Source: an uncultured Eubacteriales bacterium (GTDB lineage: Bacteria > Bacillota > Clostridia > Oscillospirales > Acutalibacteraceae). Taken from it: DNA of 14,240 nt. The notes under the pieces are model-generated. The model was not told the origin of the DNA. It did no database searches and saw only the letters and a list, made by a program, of their open reading frames with translations. The stretch's first letter is position 1; the number at the start of each line of letters is the position of its first letter. The stretch is taken from NCBI GenBank assembly GCA_900316925.1, contig ONEU01000060.1, positions 1-14,240 on the forward strand. The letters are read 5' to 3'. This document shows, in pieces, positions 7,021 through 14,240 of the stretch. The translations under genes and the position numbers were made by a program.

Positions 7021-8070
7021 ATGAAAAGACGTAATACAAAAAAGATTGCCGTAGGCAGCACGTTTATCGGCGGTGATGCACCGATCACGGTGCAGTCCAT
7101 GCTCAATGTTCCTTCTACCGATATCGCAGGCAGCGTCCGTCAGGCCGTAGAGCTGGAACAGGCAGGCTGTGAGATTATCCGCATTGCCGTTCCCGACACG
7201 GAAGCCGTGCGCCTGATCCCCGCCATCAAAGAACAGGTGTCTGTGCCCATCGTGGCGGATATCCATTTTGATTATAAGATCGCACTGGAAGCAGCCGCTG
7301 CCGGAGTGGACAAGATCCGCATCAATCCCGGCAACATCGGTGATGACAGCCGTGTGAAGCTCGTAGCGGATGAATGCCGCCGCAGGAATATTCCCATCCG
7401 GATCGGCGTCAACTCCGGTTCCCTGGAGAAGCATATCCTGGCGAAATACGGAAAACCAACGCCCCAGGCTCTTTGCGACAGTGCGCTGTACCATGCCTCT
7501 TTACTGGAAAAATTCGACTTTGACAATATCGTTCTCTCCATGAAATCCTCGAATGTTGCGTTCATGCGGGAGGCCTATCAGCTGGCGGCCGAGCAGTGCA
7601 GCTATCCGCTCCACCTGGGCGTGACGGAAGCCGGCACCGAGCGTATGGGCATCATCAAATCCTCCATCGGCATCGGGAGCCTGCTGCTCGACGGCATCGG
7701 CGACACCATCCGTGTCTCCCTCACAGACGCCCCCGTGAAGGAGGTCTATGCCGCCAGGGATATCCTCAAAGCATTGGGACTCAACCGGGAGGGTATCCGT
7801 TTCATTTCCTGTCCCACCTGCGGCAGGACACGGATCAATTTGATCGAGATTGCCCATCAGGCCGAGGAGCGCCTGAAAGACTGCCGGAAGAATATCACCG
7901 TAGCCATCATGGGCTGCGGTGTGAACGGCCCGGGAGAAGCACGGGAGGCTGACATCGGGATCGCCGGCGGCGATGGCACCGGCCTGATCTTCAAAAAGGG
8001 AGAGATCATCAAGAAGGTGCCGGAGGACCAGCTGCTGGATGAACTGGTCAAGGAAATCGAAAGGATGTAA
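7021..8070 (+). CDS. ispG: 4-hydroxy-3-methylbut-2-enyl diphosphate synthase (IspG/GcpE)
   Basis: IspG is the [4Fe-4S] enzyme that converts 2-C-methyl-D-erythritol 2,4-cyclodiphosphate to HMBPP, the penultimate MEP-pathway step. The 349-residue product begins MKRRNTKKIAVGSTFIGGDAPITVQSMLN as in the family. The N-terminal TIM-barrel region carries VPIVADIHFDYKIAL and IRINPGNIG. The C-terminal cluster domain has Cys264, Cys267 (SCPTCGRTRINL), Cys299 and Glu306 (MGCGVNGPGEAREADIGIAGG). This is exactly the spacing of the E. coli ligands Cys270, Cys273, Cys305 and Glu312. The length corresponds to the short bacterial form without the extra plant-type domain. The ATG at 7021 has a GAGGGTGA site 3-10 bases upstream. 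It lies 11 bases after rseP and 15 before polC, so all three appear co-transcribed. Confidence 0.97.
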   Translation: MKRRNTKKIAVGSTFIGGDAPITVQSMLNVPSTDIAGSVRQAVELEQAGCEIIRIAVPDTEAVRLIPAIKEQVSVPIVADIHFDYKIALEAAAAGVDKIRINPGNIGDDSRVKLVADECRRRNIPIRIGVNSGSLEKHILAKYGKPTPQALCDSALYHASLLEKFDFDNIVLSMKSSNVAFMREAYQLAAEQCSYPLHLGVTEAGTERMGIIKSSIGIGSLLLDGIGDTIRVSLTDAPVKEVYAARDILKALGLNREGIRFISCPTCGRTRINLIEIAHQAEERLKDCRKNITVAIMGCGVNGPGEAREADIGIAGGDGTGLIFKKGEIIKKVPEDQLLDELVKEIERM

Positions 8071-8085
8071 GAAAAGGGGTTCCAA

Positions 8086-11000
8086 GTGAATAAGCTATCA
8101 GATTTTTTAAAAAACTATCTGCCTGACAAATCACTGTCCGCGGCTGTGGGAAACAGCTGTATCCGCTCCATACAAATAGACTCTGAAAACCGCTCGCTTG
8201 ATATCATCGTGGAGTTTTCAAAGCTCATCAACCGTCAAGAACTGTTCACTGCCGAAAAGCTGATTTGCGGCAGTGAACTTCATCTTATGCAGTGCCGTCT
8301 GCTGCCGAAATATCCGAAGGAGCTGTTTGACGCAGGGTACTATCCGGAACTGCTGGCAGAACTGAAACGTCGGTGCGCCACCCTCAACGGAACGCTGAAT
8401 GATTCTGTCATGCGCCTGGAGGGAGACAGGATCATTGTCGAACTGAAACACGGCGGCAAGGATCTGCTGGTGCAGCAGGGATTTCCAAAGATGCTCTCGG
8501 CACTGATCCGGGAGGAATTCGGACTGTCCTACCAGGTCTCCTTCGAGGGACTGCTTACCATTGATTCTGACAGCGAGGCCTATATCGAGCACCAGAAGAT
8601 CAACGAAGAAAAAGCACTGCGGGAAGCAAGGATTGCGGAGCAGGAGCAATATGAAGCCATGATGAAGACCGGTGCCGGGCGCAAGGCAAAAGCCACTCCC
8701 AAGCAGAGCAAGGAGATTGACGCCGCTTCGGAAATAGAGATCCGCGAGGGCAGCACGCTCACGCCCTCCATCATCCCGCAGAGTGCCTCGGCAATCTACG
8801 GCGGCAATATCAAGGGAGAGCTGTTTCCGCTGAAGAACATCTCCGCCGATGCCGGCCGCATCATATTCTGGGGCGAGATTTTCAGCATGGATGTCCGCGA
8901 CACACGTGACAACAAGAGAAAGATTATCTCCATCAGCCTGACAGACTACAGCGGATCCGTGACCGTCAAAATCATTGACCTGAATGAGAAATGCAAAGGC
9001 ATCCTGGAGTTAAAAAAGGGAATGTCCATCCTGGTGAAGGGGGACACCCAGTTTGATAAATATGAACACGACATTACCGTCATGGCCTCTGCCGTCTGTC
9101 TGGTAACACGGCAAAAGGTCGTTGACAAGGCGGAGACCAAGCGGGTAGAGCTGCACCTGCATACGAATATGTCCGCAATGGATGCCGTAACGAGTGCCGG
9201 CGATCTGGTCAAACGTGCCTATGAGTGGGGGATGCCTGCCATTGCCATCACCGATCATGGTGTGGCACAGGCCTATCCCGACGCCATGAATGCCTGTGAC
9301 GCCATCCGGAAAAAGGGCGGCAAATTCAAGGTGATCTACGGCGTAGAGGCCTACTTTATCAATGATGATGCCTCCGATGCTGTCACCGGACAGGCCGTGA
9401 AGGAGCTCAGCGGTGAGTTCATTGTCTTTGATATCGAGACAACAGGTCTGAGCGTGCTGCAGGAGCGCATTACCGAGATCGGCGCTGTCAGGATGAAGAA
9501 CGGGGAGATCACGGAGACCTTCTCCACCTTTGTCAACCCTGAAAAGCACATTCCCGAGAGGATCACGGAGCTGACAGGGATCACCGACAGCATGGTAGCC
9601 GACGCTCCCTCCGAATCCGATGCCGTCCGGGCATTCCTGGATTTCTGCGGCGAAGATGCCATTGTTGTCGCGCACAACGCCGGCTTTGATACCTCGTTCA
9701 TCAAGGCTGCCTGCGGAAGGAACGGTCTGGACTACACGCTGACACATATTGACACGCTTGTATTGTCAAGAGGACTGTTCCCGCAGCTCTCGAAGCACAA
9801 GCTCGATACCATTGCCAAACATCTCAAGCTGGGTGATTTCAACCACCATCGTGCCACCGATGATGCCGCGATGCTGGCAAAGATTTTTCAGGTCATGCTG
9901 CACAAGCTGGGGGAGGAATACGGTGTCGCCAATACCTCACAGATCAAGAATGTTCTGCCGAAGCCCGGCCTCAAATCCTATAAATACTTCCATCAGATTC
10001 TGCTGGTCAAGAACCAACTGGGACTGAAAAATCTCTATAAGCTCATTTCCAAGTCGCATCTTGACTTTTTTTATAAGAAACCGCTGCTGCCGAAATCGGA
10101 GCTGAACAAGCTGCGTGACGGTCTGCTGGTGGGCAGTGCGTGTGAGGCGGGAGAGCTTTACCGTGCCATTCTGGATGGCAAGAGTAGGGAAGAGCTGAAA
10201 CAGATTGCCTCCTACTATGATTACCTGGAGATTCAGCCCATCGGCAACAATATGCACCTGGTGCGGGAGGGCAGAGTCAAAAACGAAGAAGAACTGCGCA
10301 ACAACAACCGCCTGATTGTGGAGCTGGGAGAAGAACTGGATCTGCCGGTAGTTGCCACCTGCGACGTTCATTTTATGGATCCCCATCAGAATGAGTACCG
10401 CAAGATCCTGCTCACCGCCCTGGATTTTCCCGATGTGGAGGATCAGCCGCCGCTCTATCTGCGGACGACTGCCGAAATGCTCCGGGAATTTGAATACCTC
10501 GGCAAGGAAAAGGCCTACGAGGTCGTGGTGACCAACACCAACTACATCAATGATATGATTGAAAACATCCGTGCGGTACCCAAGGGCAACTTCCCGCCCT
10601 TCATCCCCGGAGCCGAGGAGGACCTGACCCGCATCACCTGGGAGAAAGCCAAGTCCGTCTACGGCGATCCGCTTCCCGAAATTGTGAAGGCACGCATTGA
10701 CAAGGAACTGAACTCCATCATCAAAAACGGCTTCTCCGTGCTGTATATGACAGCCCAGAAGCTGGTGGCCAACTCCAATGAACACGGATATCTGGTCGGC
10801 TCACGAGGCTCCGTCGGCTCGTCCTTTGTCGCCACCATGTCGGGCATCTCGGAGGTCAATCCCTTGTGTCCGCATTATGTGTGCCCGAATTGCCGCAATT
10901 CCGAATTTTTTGAGGACGGCAGCGTCGGCTCTGGCTTTGATCTGCCGGAAAAGAACTGTCCCAACTGCGGCACCCTCTATCTGCGTGACGGCCACGATAT

Positions 11001-12477
11001 CCCCTTTGAGACCTTCCTGGGCTTCAAGGGCGATAAAACGCCTGATATCGACCTGAATTTTGCCGGAGAATTCCAGACCCTGTCCCACCGCTATACCGAA
11101 CAGCTCTTCGGCAAGGAGAACGTGTTCAAGGCAGGCACCATCGGCACGGTGGCGGATAAGACTGCCCTGGGATATGTACGCAAGTATTCCCAGAACAGGG
11201 GCATCACCTATAATACAGCGGAAATGCAGCGTCTTGCCATCGGCTGTACCGGCGTCAGACGCACCACCGGTCAGCACGCCGGCGGCATGGTAGTTGTTCC
11301 GCGGATGAACGATATTTACGAATTTTGTCCCATCCAGCGCCCCGCCAACGATCAGAAAAAGGATATTCTCACTACCCACTTCGACTTCCATTCCATCCAT
11401 GATACCGTCTGCAAGCTCGATGAGCTCGGACACGATGTTCCTACGATCTACCGTTACTTAGAGGAATACACCGGCATTGATGTCATGCAGGTGTCCATGA
11501 GTGACCCGGAAGTCATGTCGCTGTTTGTTTCCACCAAAGCCCTCGGCGTCACCCCCGAGGATATTGATTCCGAAACAGGCACCTTTTCACTGCCGGAAGT
11601 CGGTACAAACTTCGTGCGCCACATGCTGATTGAAACACAGCCCAAAACCTTTGCCGATCTGCTGCAGGTTTCCGGACTGTCCCACGGCACAGACGTATGG
11701 ATCGGCAATGCAGCCGACCTGATCCAGAAGAAGATCTGCACCATCTCAGAGGTGATCGGAACCCGTGACAACATCATGGTTTATCTCATGCACAAGGGAC
11801 TGGAGCCGGATATGGCGTTCAAGATCATGGAGATCGTCAGAAAGGGAAATGCCACCAAGCTGCTCACGGAGGACCACATCAAGGCCATGAAGGAGCATAA
11901 CGTCCCCGACTGGTACATTGACTCCTGCATGAAGATTAAATATATGTTCCCGAAAGCACACGCCGCTGCCTATATGATTGCCACTCTGCGATTGGGCTGG
12001 TACAAGGTGCACCGTCCGCTGGAATACTATGCAGCCTATTTCACCGTCCGCAGCGACGACTTTGATGCATATCTGGTCTGCCGGGGCAGAAGCGCCGTGA
12101 AGAACAGGATGCAGGACATCAGCTCGAAAATGCAGAAGAAGGAAGCCACCGCCAAGGAGGAATCCACCTACGATACCCTGCAGATTGTCAACGAAATGCT
12201 TGCCAGAGGAATTGAAGTGCTGCCCATCGACATCTATCACTCGGATGCGAGAAAATTCCTGGTGGAGAACGGGAAGATCCGTCTGCCATTCTCATCCCTG
12301 CCGGGAGTAGGAGAGGCTGCCGCTGCTTCATTGGCGGAAGCCCGCACCGGCGGTGAATTTACCTCGATCGAGGACTTCCAGCAGCGTGCGAAGGTCTCGA
12401 AAACGGTCATTGAGCTGCTCAAGGGAACCGGGGCATTTGCCGATCTTCCCGAGAGCAGTCAGCTCACCTTTATGTAA
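8086..12477 (+). CDS. polC: DNA polymerase III alpha subunit, Gram-positive PolC type
   Basis: PolC is the main replicative polymerase of Bacillota, with built-in 3'-5' proofreading. The 1463-residue protein (B. subtilis 1437) has an N-terminal domain (1-165), a charged linker (about 165-235), and an OB fold (about 240-340). A PHP domain (His357, His359, ITDHG at 388-392) is split by a DnaQ-type exonuclease (DIETTG with Asp449 and Glu451; HNAGFD Asp535; His588 and Asp593). The polymerase core follows: LVGSRGSVGSS, a zinc-binding Cys cluster (Cys933, Cys936, Cys958, Cys961, with Cys928 nearby), catalytic Asp987 and Asp989 in PDIDLNF, and Asp1112 in KLDELGHD. KYMFPKAHAAAY and an HhH-like PGVGEAAA lie downstream. 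The C-terminus QLTFM corresponds to the clamp-binding QLSLF. The GTG start at 8086 is supported by AAGGGG at 8074-8079. Tandem TAA-TAG stops end it. Confidence 0.98.
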   Translation: MNKLSDFLKNYLPDKSLSAAVGNSCIRSIQIDSENRSLDIIVEFSKLINRQELFTAEKLICGSELHLMQCRLLPKYPKELFDAGYYPELLAELKRRCATLNGTLNDSVMRLEGDRIIVELKHGGKDLLVQQGFPKMLSALIREEFGLSYQVSFEGLLTIDSDSEAYIEHQKINEEKALREARIAEQEQYEAMMKTGAGRKAKATPKQSKEIDAASEIEIREGSTLTPSIIPQSASAIYGGNIKGELFPLKNISADAGRIIFWGEIFSMDVRDTRDNKRKIISISLTDYSGSVTVKIIDLNEKCKGILELKKGMSILVKGDTQFDKYEHDITVMASAVCLVTRQKVVDKAETKRVELHLHTNMSAMDAVTSAGDLVKRAYEWGMPAIAITDHGVAQAYPDAMNACDAIRKKGGKFKVIYGVEAYFINDDASDAVTGQAVKELSGEFIVFDIETTGLSVLQERITEIGAVRMKNGEITETFSTFVNPEKHIPERITELTGITDSMVADAPSESDAVRAFLDFCGEDAIVVAHNAGFDTSFIKAACGRNGLDYTLTHIDTLVLSRGLFPQLSKHKLDTIAKHLKLGDFNHHRATDDAAMLAKIFQVMLHKLGEEYGVANTSQIKNVLPKPGLKSYKYFHQILLVKNQLGLKNLYKLISKSHLDFFYKKPLLPKSELNKLRDGLLVGSACEAGELYRAILDGKSREELKQIASYYDYLEIQPIGNNMHLVREGRVKNEEELRNNNRLIVELGEELDLPVVATCDVHFMDPHQNEYRKILLTALDFPDVEDQPPLYLRTTAEMLREFEYLGKEKAYEVVVTNTNYINDMIENIRAVPKGNFPPFIPGAEEDLTRITWEKAKSVYGDPLPEIVKARIDKELNSIIKNGFSVLYMTAQKLVANSNEHGYLVGSRGSVGSSFVATMSGISEVNPLCPHYVCPNCRNSEFFEDGSVGSGFDLPEKNCPNCGTLYLRDGHDIPFETFLGFKGDKTPDIDLNFAGEFQTLSHRYTEQLFGKENVFKAGTIGTVADKTALGYVRKYSQNRGITYNTAEMQRLAIGCTGVRRTTGQHAGGMVVVPRMNDIYEFCPIQRPANDQKKDILTTHFDFHSIHDTVCKLDELGHDVPTIYRYLEEYTGIDVMQVSMSDPEVMSLFVSTKALGVTPEDIDSETGTFSLPEVGTNFVRHMLIETQPKTFADLLQVSGLSHGTDVWIGNAADLIQKKICTISEVIGTRDNIMVYLMHKGLEPDMAFKIMEIVRKGNATKLLTEDHIKAMKEHNVPDWYIDSCMKIKYMFPKAHAAAYMIATLRLGWYKVHRPLEYYAAYFTVRSDDFDAYLVCRGRSAVKNRMQDISSKMQKKEATAKEESTYDTLQIVNEMLARGIEVLPIDIYHSDARKFLVENGKIRLPFSSLPGVGEAAAASLAEARTGGEFTSIEDFQQRAKVSKTVIELLKGTGAFADLPESSQLTFM

Positions 12478-12524
12478 TAGTCCCCCTGCAAGATATATTC
12501 CGCAGCGAATTCTGGAAAGGGGAT

Positions 12525-12564
12525 CGGGGAAAACCTTTTTTTCGCCAGAAAAAGGTTTTCCCCG
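12525..12564 (+). terminator. 16-bp perfect inverted repeat after polC (atypical terminator)
   Basis: The left arm at 12525-12540 (CGGGGAAAACCTTTTT) pairs perfectly with the right arm at 12549-12564 around an 8-base loop TTCGCCAG. It is the strongest hairpin in the window and lies 45 bases past the polC stops, where an operon terminator is expected. Unlike the other terminators here, it has no T run after the right arm: GTAACC follows, and the only T run (seven) is in the left arm and loop. It may stop polymerase, protect the 3' end, or be one copy of a dispersed palindromic repeat. Confidence 0.55.
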
Positions 12565-12581
12565 GTAACCGGCAGGGAAAA
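12556..12581 (+). other. Alternative hairpin that competes with the polC terminator stem
   Basis: TTTTCCC (12556-12562), part of the right arm of the preceding inverted repeat, can instead pair with GGGAAAA (12575-12581). The enclosed sequence carries the 11-base CCGGTAACCGG palindrome (12562-12572). The two pairings are mutually exclusive. The longer upstream stem should be favoured thermodynamically, so a biological switch is speculative. Confidence 0.25.
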
Positions 12582-12612
12582 ACTGATTTCCGTAAAGCAA
12601 AGAGACTCCGCC

Positions 12613-12641
12613 TTGATTATGGTGACAGAATATGCTATAAT
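12613..12641 (+). promoter_or_regulatory. Strong extended -10 promoter for lon
   Basis: TTGATT (12613-12618, 4 of 6 to the -35 consensus) and a perfect TATAAT (12636-12641) are separated by 17 bases. TG at 12633-12634, one base before the hexamer, forms an extended -10. Transcription would begin near 12648, giving a leader of about 95 bases before lon. I found no CIRCE-like inverted repeat and no CtsR-type tandem GGTCAAA boxes around it. Confidence 0.85.
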
Positions 12642-12675
12642 AGTTGATAGTACAATGATTCTAATGATATCAGAT

Positions 12676-12705
12676 TACACGTTTACAAGAAAACTGTACG
12701 GTGTA
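12676..12705 (+). other. Imperfect stem-loop in the lon 5' leader
   Basis: TACAC (12676-12680) pairs with GTGTA (12701-12705), and TACA (12684-12687) with TGTA (12695-12698). Small internal loops separate the two helices and a 7-base A-rich loop caps them. It lies in the middle of the predicted leader, well upstream of the lon binding site. The pairing is AT-rich and short, so it may be chance. Confidence 0.25.
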
Positions 12706-12743
12706 GACTGACAATGCAAGTATCCTGCAGATTGGAGAAAAAC

Positions 12744-14240
12744 ATGGAAAACGAAACAATCGAATTACAAACAGTACCCGTACTGCCCCTGCGCGGCCTG
12801 GTCATCTTTCCGGGATCGATCCTGCATTTTGACGTTGCCCGAAAGAAATCGGTAGCAGCTCTGGATGCCGCTATGAAGAACTTCAATCAGAGTATCTTCA
12901 TTACCACCCAGAAGGATTCCGCCGAGAATGACGTCAACACGGAGCATTTCTATCAGACCGGTGTGTTTGCGCGGATCCTGCAGACGGCAAAAATATCAGA
13001 CGATGTGATCCGGGTCATTATCCGCGGAATGTACCGTGCAGAGGCGGAGAGCTTCGTGGAGGGAAAGATCTTTGTCTCCGCAAAGGTTTCCAAATGTGAG
13101 ATCACACCCGCTCCCGTAAATGCCGAAACGGATGCCCGCATGAGCATCATCAAAGAGATGTTCGGAGAAATTGCCATCATCAATTCTCATATCCCGCAGG
13201 ACATTTATCTCACCGTCTATGAGATGACAGAGCCCGGCAAGCTGGCTGACTATATCGCAGACAATATCCTGCGTGACTACCATAAAAAGCAAACCATCCT
13301 GGAAACCTATAACGAGATGGAGCGCTTGGATAAGATCATCAAAATGCTCAGCTATGAGAGTGAGATCCTGATGATCGAGGAAAAGATTACCGAAAAAACC
13401 AAGCTTGGCATGGATGAAAACCAGAAGGAATATTACCTGAGGGAGCGCATCAAGGCCATCAAGGAGGAGTTGGGGGATAACGAGGATACCGAAGCAGAGG
13501 GCTTTGATTACCGCAATAAGATCCTTGACCTGAAAACCACAGACGAGAATAAGGAAAAGCTGCTCAAAGAGGTACAGAAATTAGAAAAAATGTTGTCCAG
13601 TTCAGCGGAAGCCAACGTGGTGCGCAATTACCTCGACACCTGTATTGAACTGCCCTGGGGCATCTATACCAAGGATAAAACGGATATCCGCCGGATCGCC
13701 TCCCAGCTCGACAAGAACCACTACGGCCTGAAAAAGGTCAAGGAGAACATCCTGGAGGCACTTGCCGTGCGCAAGCTCAACCCGGATATCAACGGACAGA
13801 TCATCTGTCTGGCAGGCCCTCCCGGTGTGGGAAAGACTTCCATTGCCCGGTCGGTGGCGGAAGCAACAGGCAAGAAATACCAGCGGATCGCACTGGGCGG
13901 CATCCACGATGAAGCTGAGATCCGCGGTCACAGAAAAACCTACATCGGTGCCATGATGGGCAGGATTATGAGTGCCGTGAAGCAGGCAGGCTCTGCCAAT
14001 CCGCTCATCCTGCTGGATGAGGTGGACAAGCTCGGCAATGATTTCCACGGTGATCCCACATCCGCTCTGCTGGAGGTGCTGGACGGTGAACAAAACTCCA
14101 CCTTCTACGATCACTATATTGATCTGCCCTTTGATCTGAGCAAGGTCATGTTCATCACGACCGCAAACGATCATACGGCCATTCCGGCTCCCCTGCTGGA
14201 CAGAATGGACATCATCCATCTCGACAGCTACACCCGTGAA
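12744..14240 (+). CDS. lon: ATP-dependent Lon protease, 3'-truncated by the window
   Basis: Lon is a homohexameric AAA+ serine protease that degrades misfolded and selected regulatory proteins in the cytoplasm. The frame stays open from ATG 12744 to the last base (499 residues of about 780-820 expected). The N-terminal substrate domain starts PVLPLRGLVIFPGSILHFDV. The coiled segment near 225-250 contains KEYYLRERIKAIKEELG. ELPWGIY leads into the AAA+ module: Walker A GPPGVGKTS (358-366, Lys364), the pore-loop region HRKTYIGAM (396-404), Walker B LILLDEVDK (Asp425, Glu426), and FITTANDH (sensor 1). The Ser-Lys protease domain lies beyond the window. TGGAGA ends 6 bases before the ATG, and a strong promoter lies about 100 bases upstream, so the gene is probably independent of polC. 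Oddities are His388 in GGIHDEAEIRGH and Met405 in AMMGR, where Arg and Pro are usual. Confidence 0.95.
   Translation, partial: MENETIELQTVPVLPLRGLVIFPGSILHFDVARKKSVAALDAAMKNFNQSIFITTQKDSAENDVNTEHFYQTGVFARILQTAKISDDVIRVIIRGMYRAEAESFVEGKIFVSAKVSKCEITPAPVNAETDARMSIIKEMFGEIAIINSHIPQDIYLTVYEMTEPGKLADYIADNILRDYHKKQTILETYNEMERLDKIIKMLSYESEILMIEEKITEKTKLGMDENQKEYYLRERIKAIKEELGDNEDTEAEGFDYRNKILDLKTTDENKEKLLKEVQKLEKMLSSSAEANVVRNYLDTCIELPWGIYTKDKTDIRRIASQLDKNHYGLKKVKENILEALAVRKLNPDINGQIICLAGPPGVGKTSIARSVAEATGKKYQRIALGGIHDEAEIRGHRKTYIGAMMGRIMSAVKQAGSANPLILLDEVDKLGNDFHGDPTSALLEVLDGEQNSTFYDHYIDLPFDLSKVMFITTANDHTAIPAPLLDRMDIIHLDSYTRE

Noticed and set aside
6553..7494. A 313-codon open frame on the minus strand across the rseP-ispG junction
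   Set aside because: It lies opposite two securely identified genes, has no plausible ribosome binding context or family motif, and reads as low-complexity antisense of conserved codons.
9937..10785. A 282-codon minus-strand open frame inside polC
   Set aside because: It is wholly antisense to conserved PolC domains; the composition is that of a shadow frame and no domain is recognisable.
12353..12568. Small plus-strand frame running from the polC end into the post-polC hairpin
   Set aside because: Most of it overlaps polC in another frame and the remainder is the translated inverted repeat; it has no binding site and no recognisable domain.
1..14240. Mobile elements, CRISPR arrays, phage genes, tRNA/rRNA genes, riboswitches
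   Set aside because: Reading both strands, nearly all sequence is accounted for by ten co-directional housekeeping genes plus lon. Gaps are short and show only terminators, promoters and hairpins; I saw no spaced direct repeats, transposase motifs, cloverleaf folds or known aptamer cores.

Overview
The window is a conserved chromosomal housekeeping block from a low-GC-lineage Gram-positive bacterium (Bacillota), most likely a Clostridia/Oscillospiraceae (Ruminococcus-like) member. The reasons are the gene order rpsB-tsf-pyrH-frr-uppS-cdsA-dxr-rseP-ispG-polC, the presence of the Gram-positive replicative polymerase PolC, the use of the MEP isoprenoid pathway, strong GGAGG-type ribosome binding sites, and a base composition near half G+C. 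The genus is inferred from general resemblance, not from a search. All recognisable genes lie on the + strand, and I see no mobile element, CRISPR array, tRNA or rRNA.

Layout: (1) 1-1726 holds the 3' part of rpsB (ribosomal protein S2) and complete tsf (EF-Ts). A hairpin terminator/attenuator lies between them, and a strong terminator follows tsf. (2) 1783-12480 is a single tightly packed transcription unit that starts at a promoter-like sequence upstream of pyrH: pyrH (UMP kinase), frr (ribosome recycling factor), uppS (undecaprenyl-PP synthase), cdsA (CDP-diglyceride synthase), dxr (DXP reductoisomerase), rseP (site-2 protease), ispG (HMBPP synthase) and polC. The only sizeable gap inside it is the 90 bases between frr and uppS, which contain a terminator-like hairpin. 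From uppS onward the genes abut or lie within about 16 bases of each other. (3) 12481-12743 is a 266-base intergenic region with a very stable 16-bp inverted repeat and then an extended -10 promoter. (4) 12744-14240 is the 5' part of lon (ATP-dependent protease), cut by the window end in its AAA+ domain.

Functionally the large operon joins translation (frr), pyrimidine nucleotide supply (pyrH), isoprenoid precursor synthesis (dxr, ispG) and its use for the cell-wall lipid carrier (uppS), phospholipid synthesis (cdsA), membrane proteolysis (rseP) and replication (polC).

No wholly new system is visible. The points most worth a second look are the non-canonical structure between polC and lon, the frr-uppS hairpin, the placement of ispG and lon relative to familiar Bacillota gene orders, and a few residue changes in Lon and at the PolC C-terminus.
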